From assembly GCA_021432635.1 (NCBI GenBank), contig MU270090.1, positions 62,001 to 126,000 of the forward strand: a stretch of DNA of 64,000 nt, written 5' to 3'. The notes below the pieces were generated by a model. The model saw only the letters and a program-made list of their open reading frames with translations. It was not told the origin of the DNA and ran no database searches. Origin of the DNA: Thozetella sp. PMI_491. Taxonomy: Eukaryota; Ascomycota; Sordariomycetes; Chaetosphaeriales; Chaetosphaeriaceae. Positions 23,873-35,777 of the stretch are shown in pieces. Each line of letters starts with the position of its first letter. The first letter of the stretch is position 1. Made by a program: the position numbers and the translations under genes.

Positions 23873-24457
23873 GCTTGTTTCTCGGACAGACGAGGCCTAT
23901 CTCGAGTTTGGTTCCACGGCGGAAGGCCGCTCCGATAAAGCGTAGCTGCGAGAGATTGTTACGATTAGCACAGAAGGCGCTGTATGTGGGGCGATAAGAC
24001 ACACTTCTGAGTTTCTCCGGTCGGGCATAATCGGCTTATCACCAACGCCTAGACCGTTTAGGTAGAGCTCGGAAACTACTCGGAAGCATTTCGAGCGCTT
24101 TTAACGCTTGTTAAATTGTATTTGGAGCTGATACGTACTCGTTTAACCCAGGCTCGGAGTAACTTTTAGCACCACGGTCCGTCTTTCCCCTTGCTTTGCG
24201 GGGCTTCTTGTTATCCAGTTCTGGGGAAGCAGCCCGACTAGTTCGGATGTAGGTGGATTCTTCTGACAGCGCGCCATGACTGTCGCGGATCCATATCGAT
24301 GATCCCGCGGGCAGTATTTGGCCATAATGTTATTCGTAGGGCTCTAAATACATAACACCAGGGAGTAGGTAGTCACGATGCACCGAATGATTTTCTAGTG
24401 TAATCCAAGCTCTCAACACGCTTTCCAGAACTCCCTTAGTTCGAATCGAGAGCAATC
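23873..24457. promoter_or_regulatory. Divergent promoter of regulator and FAD monooxygenase
   Basis: 585 bp between divergent start codons. It contains a CGG-N4-CCG inverted repeat at 23920-23929, the type of half-site pair used by Zn2Cys6 factors, but such triplets are common by chance in GC-rich DNA. No other gene is seen. Confidence 0.4.
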
Positions 24458-26079
24458 ATGACCGCAATACTTGAGAAACCCCCGATGACTATAGCCCCGG
24501 ATGGCTCCAATCCGGGAGCCCCTGGACTCAAGGTGGTTATCGTGGGCCTCGGTTTCTGTGGTTTAACCGCCGCTATCGAGTGTCGATTGCGCGGAATGGA
24601 CGTCACGGTGATCGAGATGTATCCGACCTCCCGACAGCAGGGCGACGTAATCGACTTCTTCGGCAATGGTGGCATGATCATCGAGTCCTGGGACAACGGC
24701 AATATGGCAGATGAGATGCTCAAGAAGAGCATAAACCATAACGATACTTTTAAAATATTTAACTCCAAGAGCGAACTGTTGTGCGAACACGCGTGGCTCA
24801 AGTACGAGCACCACCGCCAGCGTCAGGTAGGCAGCCGCATCAGATTTAGAGGCCACTTGAGACTAACGGGATGCGCCACAGTTTGCAGGACATCGTGGAG
24901 AGATGCACGAGCTCATCAGCGACTACGCACTTCGACTTGGCGTCGAATTTAAGCTCCAGGAGCAGGTGGTAGATTACATCGATGAGGGCACTGAGGGAGT
25001 AGACCGCCAGGTGGGCATCGTTTGCAAAAGCGGGCTCAAAGTTACAGGCGATGTTGTTCTATGTTGCGATGGTCCCAAGTCGCTCGCCAGGTCCAAAGTC
25101 CTCGATCTCCCCGACAACAAGGTCAACTCTGGGTATGCAATCTTCCGAGCTCATTATAATTTGACTCCGGAGATGCGGAAGAATATCCACATGGCCAGGT
25201 TTTGTGGTCAGTATAATCGGAAAACCCACAGGGCCTCCCATGACCCAGTTGCTGACGCATACTTGAATAGATCCCGAAAACGACTTCACCGGTATGTGGG
25301 TAGGAACCGACTTGCATGGTCTGATTTATAGTTGGAACAATGGTCAAGACCTTGGCTGGGTACTGACACACAAGGACGAGGAGGACATCAACGAGAGCTG
25401 GAGCTTCCCGGGCAAAGTGGAAGATGTGATGGCCTACCTCGATGCTGGAGGCTTTCCTGAGGTGTTCAAAGAAGTCGTGCGGCTAACCCCCCCAGAGTTC
25501 CTGGTGGATTATAAGCTCGTGTGGAGAGGCCCCATCGCTTCTTGGCTGCCCCGTCAGTCTCACCCTCGTATGATCGTCTTAGGCGATGCTGCCCACTGTC
25601 ATCTGCCGACTTCGGGCCAGGGTGCTTCGCAGTCGATCGAGGATGGCGCCGCCATCGCAGCTTGCCTCGACAAGGCCAAGGGGGATGTACCCATGGCATT
25701 GCGGATTTTCGAGAGGATAAGGTTCAACAGACAGCATACGATTCACATGTCGTCTGTATCCAATCGTGACGAATACCACAAGCTCGAATGGACGCGAGAG
25801 TTTGCCAAGGAGCATCCCGACGCCCTAAAGATCCACGCCGACGACTGGATCATCGAACATGACGCACGTGCCAACGTTTATGAGCATTTCGACCGGATTG
25901 CTGAAGAAGTCAAATCCAACAAGGAAGGCACCATATTTGATCTCTCCGTACCAGCCACTGGGAACATCAAGGTCCTACGCCCGGGCCAAACTGAGCACGA
26001 GATTCTGGACACGTCGTTTGACTTGAACGATGTTAACATTCAGCCTGTAATCGCTCAGCAGTCCACCGTTACAGCATGA
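24458..26079 (+). CDS. FAD-dependent monooxygenase (salicylate hydroxylase-like)
   Basis: Class A flavoprotein monooxygenase, the family of salicylate and hydroxybenzoate hydroxylases and many tailoring enzymes. Exons 24458-24826, 24882-25206 and 25271-26079 give 500 residues. The dinucleotide-binding GLGFCG is at 30-35 after a hydrophobic beta strand. The FAD-binding LGDAAHCHLPTSGQG is at about 335-349. The first intron was placed to restore FAGHRGEMHEL, the second DPENDFTG. Both have good GT-AG borders. No membrane segment or signal peptide is visible, so it is likely cytosolic. It is divergent from the regulator and followed by a sugar-type carrier and an aldehyde dehydrogenase. It could hydroxylate an aromatic substrate or, less likely, a modified peptide. 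Confidence 0.87.
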
Positions 26080-26427
26080 GCACGAGAACAACGATCATAG
26101 GGCTACGTATAGGCGGTTGAACAAGCAATTTAACTACTGTAGCCTTATTCAAGAGTTTATCAATTTGCAATGTCAGAATCTTGTCCAGATTTTCGTTTTT
26201 GTTAATGGTTGAGAATGCAATTCTAACCAATGGGGTAACAGGTATTGAAAGTGGTGTATCGGAAACGGCGACGAAGGCAGACAATAGGTACGGTCGAGCC
26301 GTCAATCGAGTGCGCCAATGGGACGGAATTAAATAAAAAATTTCATGTTCAAGCCTATATAGGGCATGAATTCTTTGAAACAAGCATAATATTCTTTAAA
26401 AATACGCACTGTAATTACACTATCTAA
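26080..26427. other. AT-rich convergent spacer
   Basis: 348 bp of AT-rich 3' flanking sequence between the monooxygenase and the MFS gene. No gene is seen. Confidence 0.6.
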
Positions 26428-28204
26428 TTAACACTTGTCCGTGATGTTCTCCTTGTTCTTAGGTGCTACACTAGTAACGGAGACTTGTTTGGGTGTCGTT
26501 TCTTCCAGACCATAGATTACGCCTACCTTGACATCATCGGATGGCTCATCAACGTGGAAATGAACTTTCCCGTCAAAGAGGGCGTCAATCTCCTCCAAAG
26601 TTTTGCCTGAAATATTACTGTCAGAATTCTTGATACGAGTGAGATGTTGGTAGTAGACTCACCCTTGGTTTCAACAAACAGAAACCATATCGCAACGACA
26701 ATCAGGGCATCCCAAGCCTTTATGTTGGATTAGCTCTGGCCATCTTGAATACATGCTTGAAGGCACTCACAGCGTTGATAGCGTAAAATTTCCAGCCGAT
26801 GGTCTCCAGCGCGGTTGGGAGAGTGTAGTTCATCATGACTTGAAATGCGTATCCCACGGCCTGCGCGAGAGCGGTTCCACTACCGCGGAGAGAGAATCGG
26901 AGGACCTCCACAGGGTAGGTAAATTCGAGAATCATCCAGCAACTGGTTGCAGCAAACCAGAAGACGAAGGTCACCACCACAGCCCCTATACCCCGACCCT
27001 GTTCCGGCCCTAGCGCCGTGAATATGGATAATAGAACCAGGCACACAGTGATTATGGTCGTGTGAGAGAGCATGACGGTTTTGCTACCGAAACGGTGGCA
27101 GATCCATAGACCGCTAATCAGTGACACTGCGCCGAAAAGTGTCAGGCCGAGATTGAGATACAAAAGAGTATAGATCTCAACGATTCCGATCGAACCTAGC
27201 ACTAGAGTGAAGAAGTATGGCAACGTGTTTGCGCCACAGGTTTGATAGAAGACGTTGGTGAGCACCGCAATCAGGAACCGACGTCTATCTGGAGGATTGA
27301 AAATGAGTGCCTTGGCACTTTCACTGTGCTCGCTCTCATATTGTAAGGTCTGGACGATCATTTCGTACTCAGCATGGACGGCATCTTCATGACTATCACC
27401 ATTTGCTGGGATGATGCGCTCTAGGGCCTGTCGAGCTTGTTCTGGCTTGTTCTTGAAAACCAGCCAGCGCGGTGACTCGGGGACCCAGAGAAGGAGCAGA
27501 GACGACATGAGGGGGGGTAGGACTTCTCCGAGAATGATGCCGCGCCACCCCCAATCGTTAGTCGACTGGTAGACTGCGATTCCACTAGCAGAGACGATGG
27601 AGCCAACAATAGGCAGCCCCGGCATGGAGGCGTTGGTGAGGAGTCCGTGGAGGTGTCCAGGCGTTCCTTCTGCCGCGAGGGTTGGGCCGGCCACGGCAGT
27701 TATGCCAAGGCCCAGGCCGAGGATAAAACGCCCCGCGAGCAGTGCTCCAACTAACAAATAATCTCAGATTCACTCTCAGTTATGGTTTATTCAAGGCATC
27801 GACTTACTGTTTTGTGCTGCTGCCTGAATTATGACTCCGATAATAATGAGGCAGTTGCCCAATAGAATCCCCTTCTTCCGGCCAACCCTATCGATTAGTG
27901 GTCCAACGAAAGGACCAGCCACAAAGTTGCCAACGTTCAAGATAGCCACAGTGAGTCCCACGTATGTGCTGTTGAGCTCAAAATCTGCCCAAGCAAGTTG
28001 TTAGCCTCCGTGCGTTATTGAGAGGCGAGCATTGGAGCCGGCAGAGTTTGTCTCTGCCGGCCCGCGGAACAACTCACACATGTAGAAGTTTTCATTGAGG
28101 AGAAGCTGGTTTATCATGCCCGCATCGTAGGAGAAATTGACCATGGATAAAGTGACCACCAGGATGGTGGTCACTGCTGTCAGAGTTGACTTTGAAATGG
28201 CCAT
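26428..28204 (-). CDS. MFS sugar-type transporter (lactose permease-like)
   Basis: Proton-coupled carrier of the sugar porter family, with twelve predicted helices. On the minus strand, exons 28204-28078, 27984-27808, 27750-26771, 26717-26663 and 26606-26428 give 505 residues. Family motifs are DRVGRKKG after helix 2, GRFILGLGLG in helix 4, PESPRWL after helix 6 and FVETKGKTLEEIDALF at the end. The last two exons are easily missed because the frame continues through the fourth intron to an early stop; splicing restores the FVETKG motif. It starts head-to-head with the aldehyde dehydrogenase. The transported compound need not be a sugar; many such carriers in catabolic or metabolite clusters move acids or phenolics. 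Confidence 0.87.
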
Positions 28205-29377
28205 TGCACAAAAATTGGGCTGGTAATTGGATACTTTTGCTACGCTCCAGATTCTCTCAGCGGGCGTTAAAGCTATTATATTGTGGTTCCAGATTTGCAG
28301 CTACCAGATTCGTGATGCGAATAAACGGTCTATCAGTCTCTTGTTATCCCCCCTGCGTGGCATTTTGATACTTCGATCTTCTTTGATGTCGCACCGGTAA
28401 TCCATGAGTTCTCGTTGGGCGGTTGCGTGGTGTGGGGAAGCGACGCTAGACCGGGTTCCTCAGATAAGCTTTTTGGTTAGGAAGCAAGCTACTGCGATAA
28501 CCCTCTCTGTCTTTGGGTTAGCAAGATATCGGGGTAATACGTGATTGGCCCAATGTTCCCCACACTCCTGATAGCAACACCACAACTGCATTACTCCGAG
28601 GCTGATGAATATTTCGGGGTTTTCGACAGCTGGCTGGCCCTGGGGTTGTGGACCGCTGGCTTCATTCCTCAAGCCTGAATTCTGATAAACCATATCGCTC
28701 TTTTGTTGCGGCATTGCGAGGCCTGTCTTTATCAGCGAAGCGGCTTCTGAGTTGTTGATGAAACTTGCTCCCAAGGTAATGACAACCTCTATAGCGATGC
28801 CCCTCGTCTGTTATCTGTCGTGCTGCTGTCTGAACCTTCCGTATAGTAGGCTGCGTGCTCTGAGTGGAAACCCCGCAACTAGTTTCATGGTTAGGTCGTA
28901 GATTGTACAAGATTATTGCAGGTTAGGTTAATAGCGAGATCACCACGGGAAGCCTTGGGACATGAAAGGCACGTCAGTGGATTAAGAAGAAAGCTGCAGT
29001 TGAAGCCAAATTCTGGTCTGCTGCTACTTAATCACTCTTTCGTGAGTCTTTTGAAGTAGATTCCATTACGTGATGTCGTATGTTGCGGTCTACGGTGTCG
29101 TATGTTATCCGGTAGCTCTGGGCATTCGGAGAATTGACAGCATGAGCCAGCTTCAAACACTGGCCCGTCGAGAAATTCCGATATTGGTCGAATTTCTAAC
29201 TACACCTACCATGCACATGTCTACTGGCCCCAACTCTTTTGATCTATTTGTCGTTTAAAGCGGAGAGCATCGATTATGACTAGCTAAATAGTCCTTCCAA
29301 GGGGTCGAATCTGAAGCTCTGTCATTTGGATTCTGTTTCTTAGCCTTGGAAAGCATCAACGGAGCCTACTTGACACA
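28205..29377. other. Long divergent intergenic region
   Basis: About 1.17 kb between the MFS and aldehyde dehydrogenase start codons. Minus-strand frames at 28460-28910 have no domain and begin without good context. I see no gene; both promoters must lie here. Confidence 0.5.
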
Positions 29378-30932
29378 ATGGCAGTCGAATTTGAAGGAAG
29401 GTTATTTATTAACAACGAAGTACGATATGCCAGGACCACATGAATGAGCCAGACTTCGCTAATCTACTTCTATAGTTTCGGGCTTCAAGCTCCGACGAAA
29501 AAATCACAGTAACCAATCCTTTTGACCAAACTATTGTCGCCTCGTCGATCTGCAGTGCGTGAGTAGTGCTGTATCCAACTTTGACGCATCATCTGACTAT
29601 AATAGAAACGCAGCTGATGTGGATGCCGCTGTTGAAGCTGCTAGTGTAGCGTTCGAGAAATGGAGGAAGACACCCCCCATAGAACGGGCCAGATTGATGC
29701 ATCGGCTAGCGGATCTGGTTGAAGGCGCCGCGGAAGATCTGGGCCGCTTGGAGACTATCGCTATGGGGGCTCCCAAATTCATCGCAGAGCATGGCGCCAA
29801 GGCCCTCGCGGCTTCGCTGCGGTACTACGCAGGCTGGGCTGACAAGATCGGGGGTGAGGTTTTCCCCGACTCGGGGGACGGAGCGTACAGAATGGTTACG
29901 CACGAGCCATTGGGAGTTTGCGGAGGTATTGCGGCTTGGAATGCGACGTTCCTATTCATCGGCTGGAAAGTCGCTCCGGCCATCGCTGCCGGCAACACTT
30001 ACGTTTTTAAAGTCTCTGAGAAGTCACCGCTAGGCGCCCTCGCTTTGGGCAGGCTCGTCGTGGAGGCTGGATTTCCGCCGGGAGTTATCAACTTTATTAA
30101 CGGAACCGCGGAAGCGGGCAACGCTCTTGCCTCTCACATGAAAGTGGCTAAGATCAGCTTTACCGGATCTACAGCCACGGGCAGAAGAGTCCAGATTGCG
30201 GCAGCTAGCAGCAACTTGAAGAAATGCACCCTGGAGCTCGGCGGAAAGTCCGCAGCGTTGGTGTTTGATGATGCCGACATCGAGAACGCATTGGGATGCC
30301 TATCTCAGGCCTTCCTTGTTAACACGGCTCAAGTCTGCGCAGCTACGACTAGACTACTTGTGCAGGACACGATCAGCGAGCAGTTCATCGCCAGGCTCAC
30401 TGAGCGGTTCAAAAGCCTGGTGGAATTGCTGGGAGATCCCAGTTCCCCGGAAACCTTTGCCGGACCGATCGTCGACGAGGCGCAATTCACTCGAGTCTTA
30501 GATTTCATCAATGGTGCCAAGGCAGCCGGCATCCAAGTGGCCGCGGGGGGAGGGCGCCACGGAGACCGCGGGTATTTTGTGGAGCCGACACTGCTCGTGA
30601 ACCCACCTACGTCCAGCTCCGTCTACCGTGACGAGATCTTCGGCCCGGTTCTTTGTGTAGTGACCTTTAAGACCGAGGCGGAGGCAATTGCGATGGCGAA
30701 CGACACCGTTTACGGGCTAGCAGCTAGCGTTTTCACGAGCAATACCTCTCGTGCGCTTAGGGTAAGCCAGGAGATAGTAGCTGGCAGCGTCAGCATCAAC
30801 CGACCCGTGGTACCGGATGACAGGGTTCCGATGGGAGGCATGAAAGAAAGCGGTTACGGCCGCGAAGGTGGAATCGAAGGAATCATGTCTTACCTCGACA
30901 CAAAGACAATTGCTATAAATATGCAAGTCTGA
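29378..30932 (+). CDS. Aldehyde dehydrogenase
   Basis: NAD(P)-dependent aldehyde dehydrogenase that oxidises an aldehyde to its acid. Exons 29378-29419, 29476-29558 and 29606-30932 give 483 residues, the usual family length. The two tiny first exons lie outside the long open frame and supply the conserved start FEGRLFINNEF and NPFDQTIVA. Catalytic residues are in place: Asn154 in the AWN motif, Lys177, Glu252 in LELGGK and the nucleophile Cys286 in QVCAATT; EIFGPVL and the C-terminal MGGMKESGYGREGG are also present. The sequence resembles the branch acting on aromatic aldehydes (salicylaldehyde, vanillin), but that is inference. With the FAD monooxygenase and carrier it would make a coherent three-gene module for an aromatic compound. 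Confidence 0.9.
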
Positions 30933-31505
30933 GTTCTGAGTTCAAAGTCGGTACTTGTTCCATACCTACCGCACCTGAACATGGCGATTGCGTTGGCATT
31001 ATGCATGCAGTCTCGTGGTGGCGGGGTGCTATGTGTAGGGTTAGCAAGGTAACCCTGACAAACATACTCAATCTGCTTCTACTGTGGTACCAAGATAGGT
31101 AGAATGCAAAGAAGGCCACCTATTGACGAGCTTGCCGATATAATTAGTCATTTGCTTTCCGGATGGTAGCAGCTATCGTGCTGGTGGGGGCTTTGCGTCA
31201 GACTCGCCCGGACCGCGACCCACGCGTGTGCGGCTACTTGATTCGTGAGAAAGGACCGCGAACTAGCAGGTGCTAGGGTACTGATAAACTGGGAGGTCGA
31301 AAGATAAGGCCACCCACTACGGCAATAAAAGGATAAACATGTCCGCAACCTTCATTCACACCGAAGTCGGCTAGGTGATAACCGTATTGCGAACTTCATG
31401 CCTTTCACGCTCTAATAAGCTTTGGGTCGAGCTTCACCTGTGCCAAGGAACAGAACAGAACAGAACAGAGAGACCAGCCTACCTCGACCAAATCGCTTGG
31501 TCACC
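30933..31505. other. Intergenic region before the second regulator
   Basis: No gene is seen. A short tandem repeat of the pentamer GAACA (about four copies) lies at about 31447-31470, some 40 bp before the next start codon. Confidence 0.5.
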
Positions 31506-33273
31506 ATGTCTCGGCCAATTCCCGACATCAACATACCGAACCCTACCGGTGCGTGCTGGAGCTGTGTGGAAAGACAGGAGGAAGAATTGTGCGATAAAGG
31601 CTTGCCCGGTGAGAAGGCCCCTAGCTGCTTGCTGCCTATAAAGTCTCTCAATTATCGCTAATCTTGTTAATAGCCTGCGCCGCGTGCACGAGGAGCAGCA
31701 GGATATGCCAAGGGTATCACGCTCGTCTCCGGTGGTCGCAGCGGATACGGAAAACGTCGCGAGACGTCCTCTTCGGTAATTGCCGCCGTCGCGCCAAAAC
31801 CTATGCGCTCGTAAACTCGACGACTTACGCGTTATCCCAGAAATTCCCGCGCCGGTGTCCATCCTTGGTCTTCCTCCCACGGAGGGCCGATTGTTGCAGC
31901 ACTATCTCAGCAAGTAGCCCCTTCTGCAGATAGTTTGGTTTGCACCCTAACTTGGCCATGTTGGTACTAACCCCTGCACCAGAAAACCTTTCGAGGATCT
32001 CTCTCGCCATAGATTACGATGGGAATGGATACAGAAGGTTGGTGAACTTCGGGGTGAATGATGAAGCGCTTCTGAACGCATTGCTGGCCGTATCCGAGGC
32101 GCATTTGGATCGCTTGCAGCGGAAGTCGACTTCGCGATCTCGTGTCTATATTCAGAGGGCATTGAAGCACCTGCACCATCGTTTCGAGAAGCCTGAACTT
32201 CTGAGAAGCGAGACAACCTTCATGGCCATGATGGTTCTCCTAAACTATGAGGTAAGTGACTACATACCCGTCGGCGTATTTGCGATTTTCTGATCATTCA
32301 ACCACGGCAGTTGTGCGAAGGAAACGATATGTGGAAGCAGCATTTCTCGGCAACGATTGCTTGGATTCGCGCGTGCCACGATTCTGTCGCCATAGACCCA
32401 TTTTTAGCTACGTTATTATCTATGGTAGCTACAAACGTCCTTCTACACAACCCTACTGGCAGCTACCGTCAGGAGAGCTACCTGGTCTTGGAGATGCTGT
32501 CGCGTTCTTGGGTAACTGGTAACGCGGTAGAGGTAATGTTGGGAGGCTCAGTCGGCCTGCCCCAGTTAATAGTGAGTATACGGTTGCTTAGATGTCCTGG
32601 TTGCCGATTCATGCTGATTCAAACGTAGATAGAGGCTGGCCGTCTACAGGATGATGTAGCTGAGGCGAGAGCACATCCAGATCCCAGCATGCTGAAAGAA
32701 ACAGTCATCCGCGCCAACGAGCTGCAGCTGCGGGTAAAATCGACACGGTTCTCGGCGGGCACACAGCCCCAACTCTCCCTTCTAGCCAAACCCAAGCTGC
32801 ACTCAGTCGCCTACAATGCTCTAATGCCAGCGAACATATATGAAGACTTTGATGTCCTCGAGGCTGCTCGCGCTTCTGCCGAGATATTCAGGCACGCGTT
32901 GCATGTGTACGTACACCGCATAATATACGCGCCGGTAGAGACGGCGAGCCCGGCAACAATTATACAGGAGGCTATATCAGAGTGTCTTAAGCTTCTGCCG
33001 CGCATTCCGGACACGTCAGGGTCTGGTTCATTTCTAGGGTGGGCCCTTGTTGTGGTCGGGGCCGAGCTCGACGCACTGGACCAGAGAGAGTTTTTTAGGC
33101 GGCGTCTGGAGAGCATGGCTCTATTAGGTGTAAATCACGGAGTTCTGGCGTTAAGTGTACTAGGTGAAGTGTGGCGTCGGAAGGATTCAACTAAACTGGG
33201 GACGTATTCGGATCGACGATTAACTTGGCAAGAAGTTATGGAGGACATGATGGTCGATCTGGCACTCATTTAG
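31506..33273 (+). CDS. Zn2Cys6-type regulator with altered zinc cluster
   Basis: Fungal transcription factor with a PF11951-type C-terminal domain. Exons 31506-31608, 31674-31775, 31841-31913, 31996-32251, 32311-32571 and 32629-33273 give 479 residues. The zinc cluster has Cys17, 20, 29, 36, 39 and 46, but the second gap is eight residues instead of six and reads VERQEEEL, so the usual basic residues between Cys2 and Cys3 are replaced by acidic ones. RLRWSQR follows, as in relatives. LPPTEGRLLQHYLS and LLNALLAVSEAHL mark the regulatory domain. The fourth exon's acceptor at 31995 is the only one keeping frame with the third exon's donor; this junction is the weakest. DNA-binding may be changed. 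Confidence 0.76.
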
Positions 33274-33427
33274 GGTCTCGCGACCTCTACACCTCCACGT
33301 ATCGATCGCGTACAAATGCCAAACAACAGCTCGCAAGCTGGCTTTGTTTCAGCTTCTATGTATGACGAAAGCTAAGTATCTACGCACGCGTTAAAGAAAC
33401 AAAACAGCTATGGCGTTTGCAGATGTG

Positions 33428-35241
33428 CTATGGCTTAGTCGCTGCTCGAGTCAGCCGGACTTTCATGTCGTCCTGGGCAGTGAAGAAGTAGTTTTCCACC
33501 TTGATCGACATATTCTCCTTCGCCCATTGCAGATCATAGCGAAGTATCAGACTAGGAATCAGCTTCGTAACCTCCAACATAGAGATATGCTGCCCCGAAC
33601 AGGTGTGCCTGCCTCCTCCAAAGGGCATCCAAGATTTGTTCATCTGGGCCAAATGGTCGCGGTCGGCTTCTAACCATCTCTCCGGTTTGTAAGATTCCGG
33701 TTCGGGGAAGACAATGGGGTCCCGATGTAAAATCCAAGGGTTAACACCGATCTCCACACCTGCGCCAATGTGGTATTTTCTCCCTGACTCCGATGTAAGG
33801 GTGACGCCACCCTGGGGCACGGTCCGCGCAATTATCATTCCTACAGATGGATGCAGTCGCATTGCCTCGCGTATCACTGCTCCAAGGTATGGGACCTTGG
33901 CAGCATCATTGTACGATATAACTGGACTGTCCTTACCAAGTCCAGCTGCTTGCAGCTCGCTTCGGAGTCGTTCCGCCGCCTTGGGATTATTTATTAGATA
34001 GTATAGTACAGCCCTGAGGGTCGTTGCGGTGGTGTCTCCGCCTCGAGTTTAAGTTAGTTAATTGCGTTCCAATAGAAGAAATATTAAATTAATGTTGCGG
34101 AAAACATGCACACCTGCTGTAATGTTTCCAAAGGTGTGGGAAGTAACCTCTCGGTCTGTGATAGAGGCTGGGTTTTCGGCTTGGTTTCTTAACAGGCGCA
34201 TGAGAAATGTGCTTGATGCCTTGTGGTTGTCGTTCCGGTCAATGGTCTTCTCGAAGTCCGCGCGCTGTTCGACTGCAATTCTCATAACCTCTGACACCAG
34301 GGCGTCTCCAGGGCCGGACAGCCAGTTGGCAACGTAGGAGTTTCCCATCAGAAAGCGGTGTGCCCATGGGATTTGGCCGACCTGCCATTATGCTCTTCGT
34401 CAGTTGGAGTTGCTAGATCTTGTTGACTACTACTTTCTGACTAACACAAGCAATGTACGGCAGGAGAGCCCGTAGATTCTGGCAGAGGCCCTTCTCGTCC
34501 CCCTTCCCAATCAGGTCGGTGCTTTTTCCAAAAGTGACCGAAAAGATAGCGTCCTATGAGGATCTATCAGTCCTGGCCGACGCGAGCCAAAAAGTGCGAG
34601 GCAGAGCCACAGAGCACTAAGGTGATATATTTCAGGGTACTTACCATCGAAAAGAAAAGCATGTATGATCCTATATCGCAAATCTGACCCTTGGTGACGT
34701 ATTCATCATCCAGACGCTTGATCAGATTCTCTATAACCTGGTCCACCAGAGACTCCATCCGCACGACAGCTTGGAGAGAATATGCGTTTGCAGCGTTACG
34801 TTTCATCCTTGAGTGCATTGCCTTATCGCTCATAACAAACGGGTCTGGAATCAGGCCTTCCTCATCATAGAAGCGAACCGGCTCGTAAAAGCCACCTTTG
34901 TAGAAGTGGCTAGTTATCCCGTAGATAGCATCGTAGCACGATATATCGGTAATCGAGACAGTATTTGGCGCGAGACGGACAATTTTACCGTACCTTTTGT
35001 GCATTGCCAAGTCTTCCAGGTGAGATTTGCCTCTATAGACGGACAAGAGTCTGGGCAACACGGTGATGGAATTGACGAAGGGGCCGGGAATAGAGCTTAG
35101 ACGGCCGTTGAATCGATTCTTCATGAGCCATGCAACAAGGAGTAGCAAGAAGGCTAGTGGTGTTGCCACCACTACACCTCTCGTGCCAACAAGTGTTACA
35201 TGGTCTAAGAGAGCCATAGTGCCTAGTCTCAGACTCTTCAT
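33428..35241 (-). CDS. Cytochrome P450 monooxygenase
   Basis: Heme-thiolate monooxygenase anchored in the endoplasmic reticulum membrane. On the minus strand, exons 35241-34645, 34553-34446, 34381-34114 and 34041-33428 give 528 residues. A hydrophobic anchor helix lies at about 22-40, followed by the proline hinge IPGPF. The I-helix AGGDTT is at 324-329, with the oxygen-binding Thr; the K-helix ExxR motif is EAMR; PERW follows; the heme loop FGGGRHTCSG has the ligand at Cys472. The intron phases are consistent and the third intron splits the I-helix motif. Layout resembles pisatin demethylase-like fungal P450s. It shares a divergent promoter with the PhyH dioxygenase, which suggests the two oxidise the same intermediate. 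Confidence 0.89.
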
Positions 35242-35777
35242 CTGCGTCGTCTAGGAAAATCAGTCGTAAGGCGCAAATGCCACTATCTAGTCAAGCATGC
35301 TTGGAAGGGAGATTATTAACTTCTTCAAGCTCATTAGCTAGTTCCCATTCACTACGTTGCGTCTCGCACTCAGCATTTGATAGAGCACCGAGGCAATTCT
35401 CCGTTGTGTTGTGATAATGATTTTCTTCGGGCTGAGGCTGTGATTGATTTGGCGGGGCGACTGATAGGCGAGCGGAAATATTGTGATTGGTCCACTTAAC
35501 GCCTCTGGCTGTCCTATTTGGATTTCTCCGAGTGTGTCGGACAATTTGAAAGCTCTCTGCTCCGCTCTCACTCCAAGCCAGCCTCGAAGCTGGTTCAAGC
35601 ATGACTAGCGAACGAGCGAATATGGGGGACGATGAGCCGAGCAATAATCGTACGACCATGCAAAGATAAAACAAGAGTTAAATGCCTCTGTTAGCTAGTT
35701 GGAGTCTAGAGGTCATTTCCAGGTCAATTTCAATCCTCTCTTTCATCGTACAGTAAATTCGCTAGCAAGTTTTCAAG
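35242..35777. promoter_or_regulatory. Divergent promoter of P450 and PhyH dioxygenase
   Basis: 536 bp between the two start codons. A minus-strand frame of 127 residues (35291-35674) lies inside but has no domain and is read as chance. Confidence 0.5.

Noticed and set aside
28460-28910. Two minus-strand frames of 82 and 104 codons
   Set aside because: Different frames of the same DNA, no recognisable domain, no plausible splicing between them.
35291-35674. 127-codon minus-strand frame in the P450/PhyH promoter
   Set aside because: No domain, lies entirely between two divergent start codons and has poor start context.
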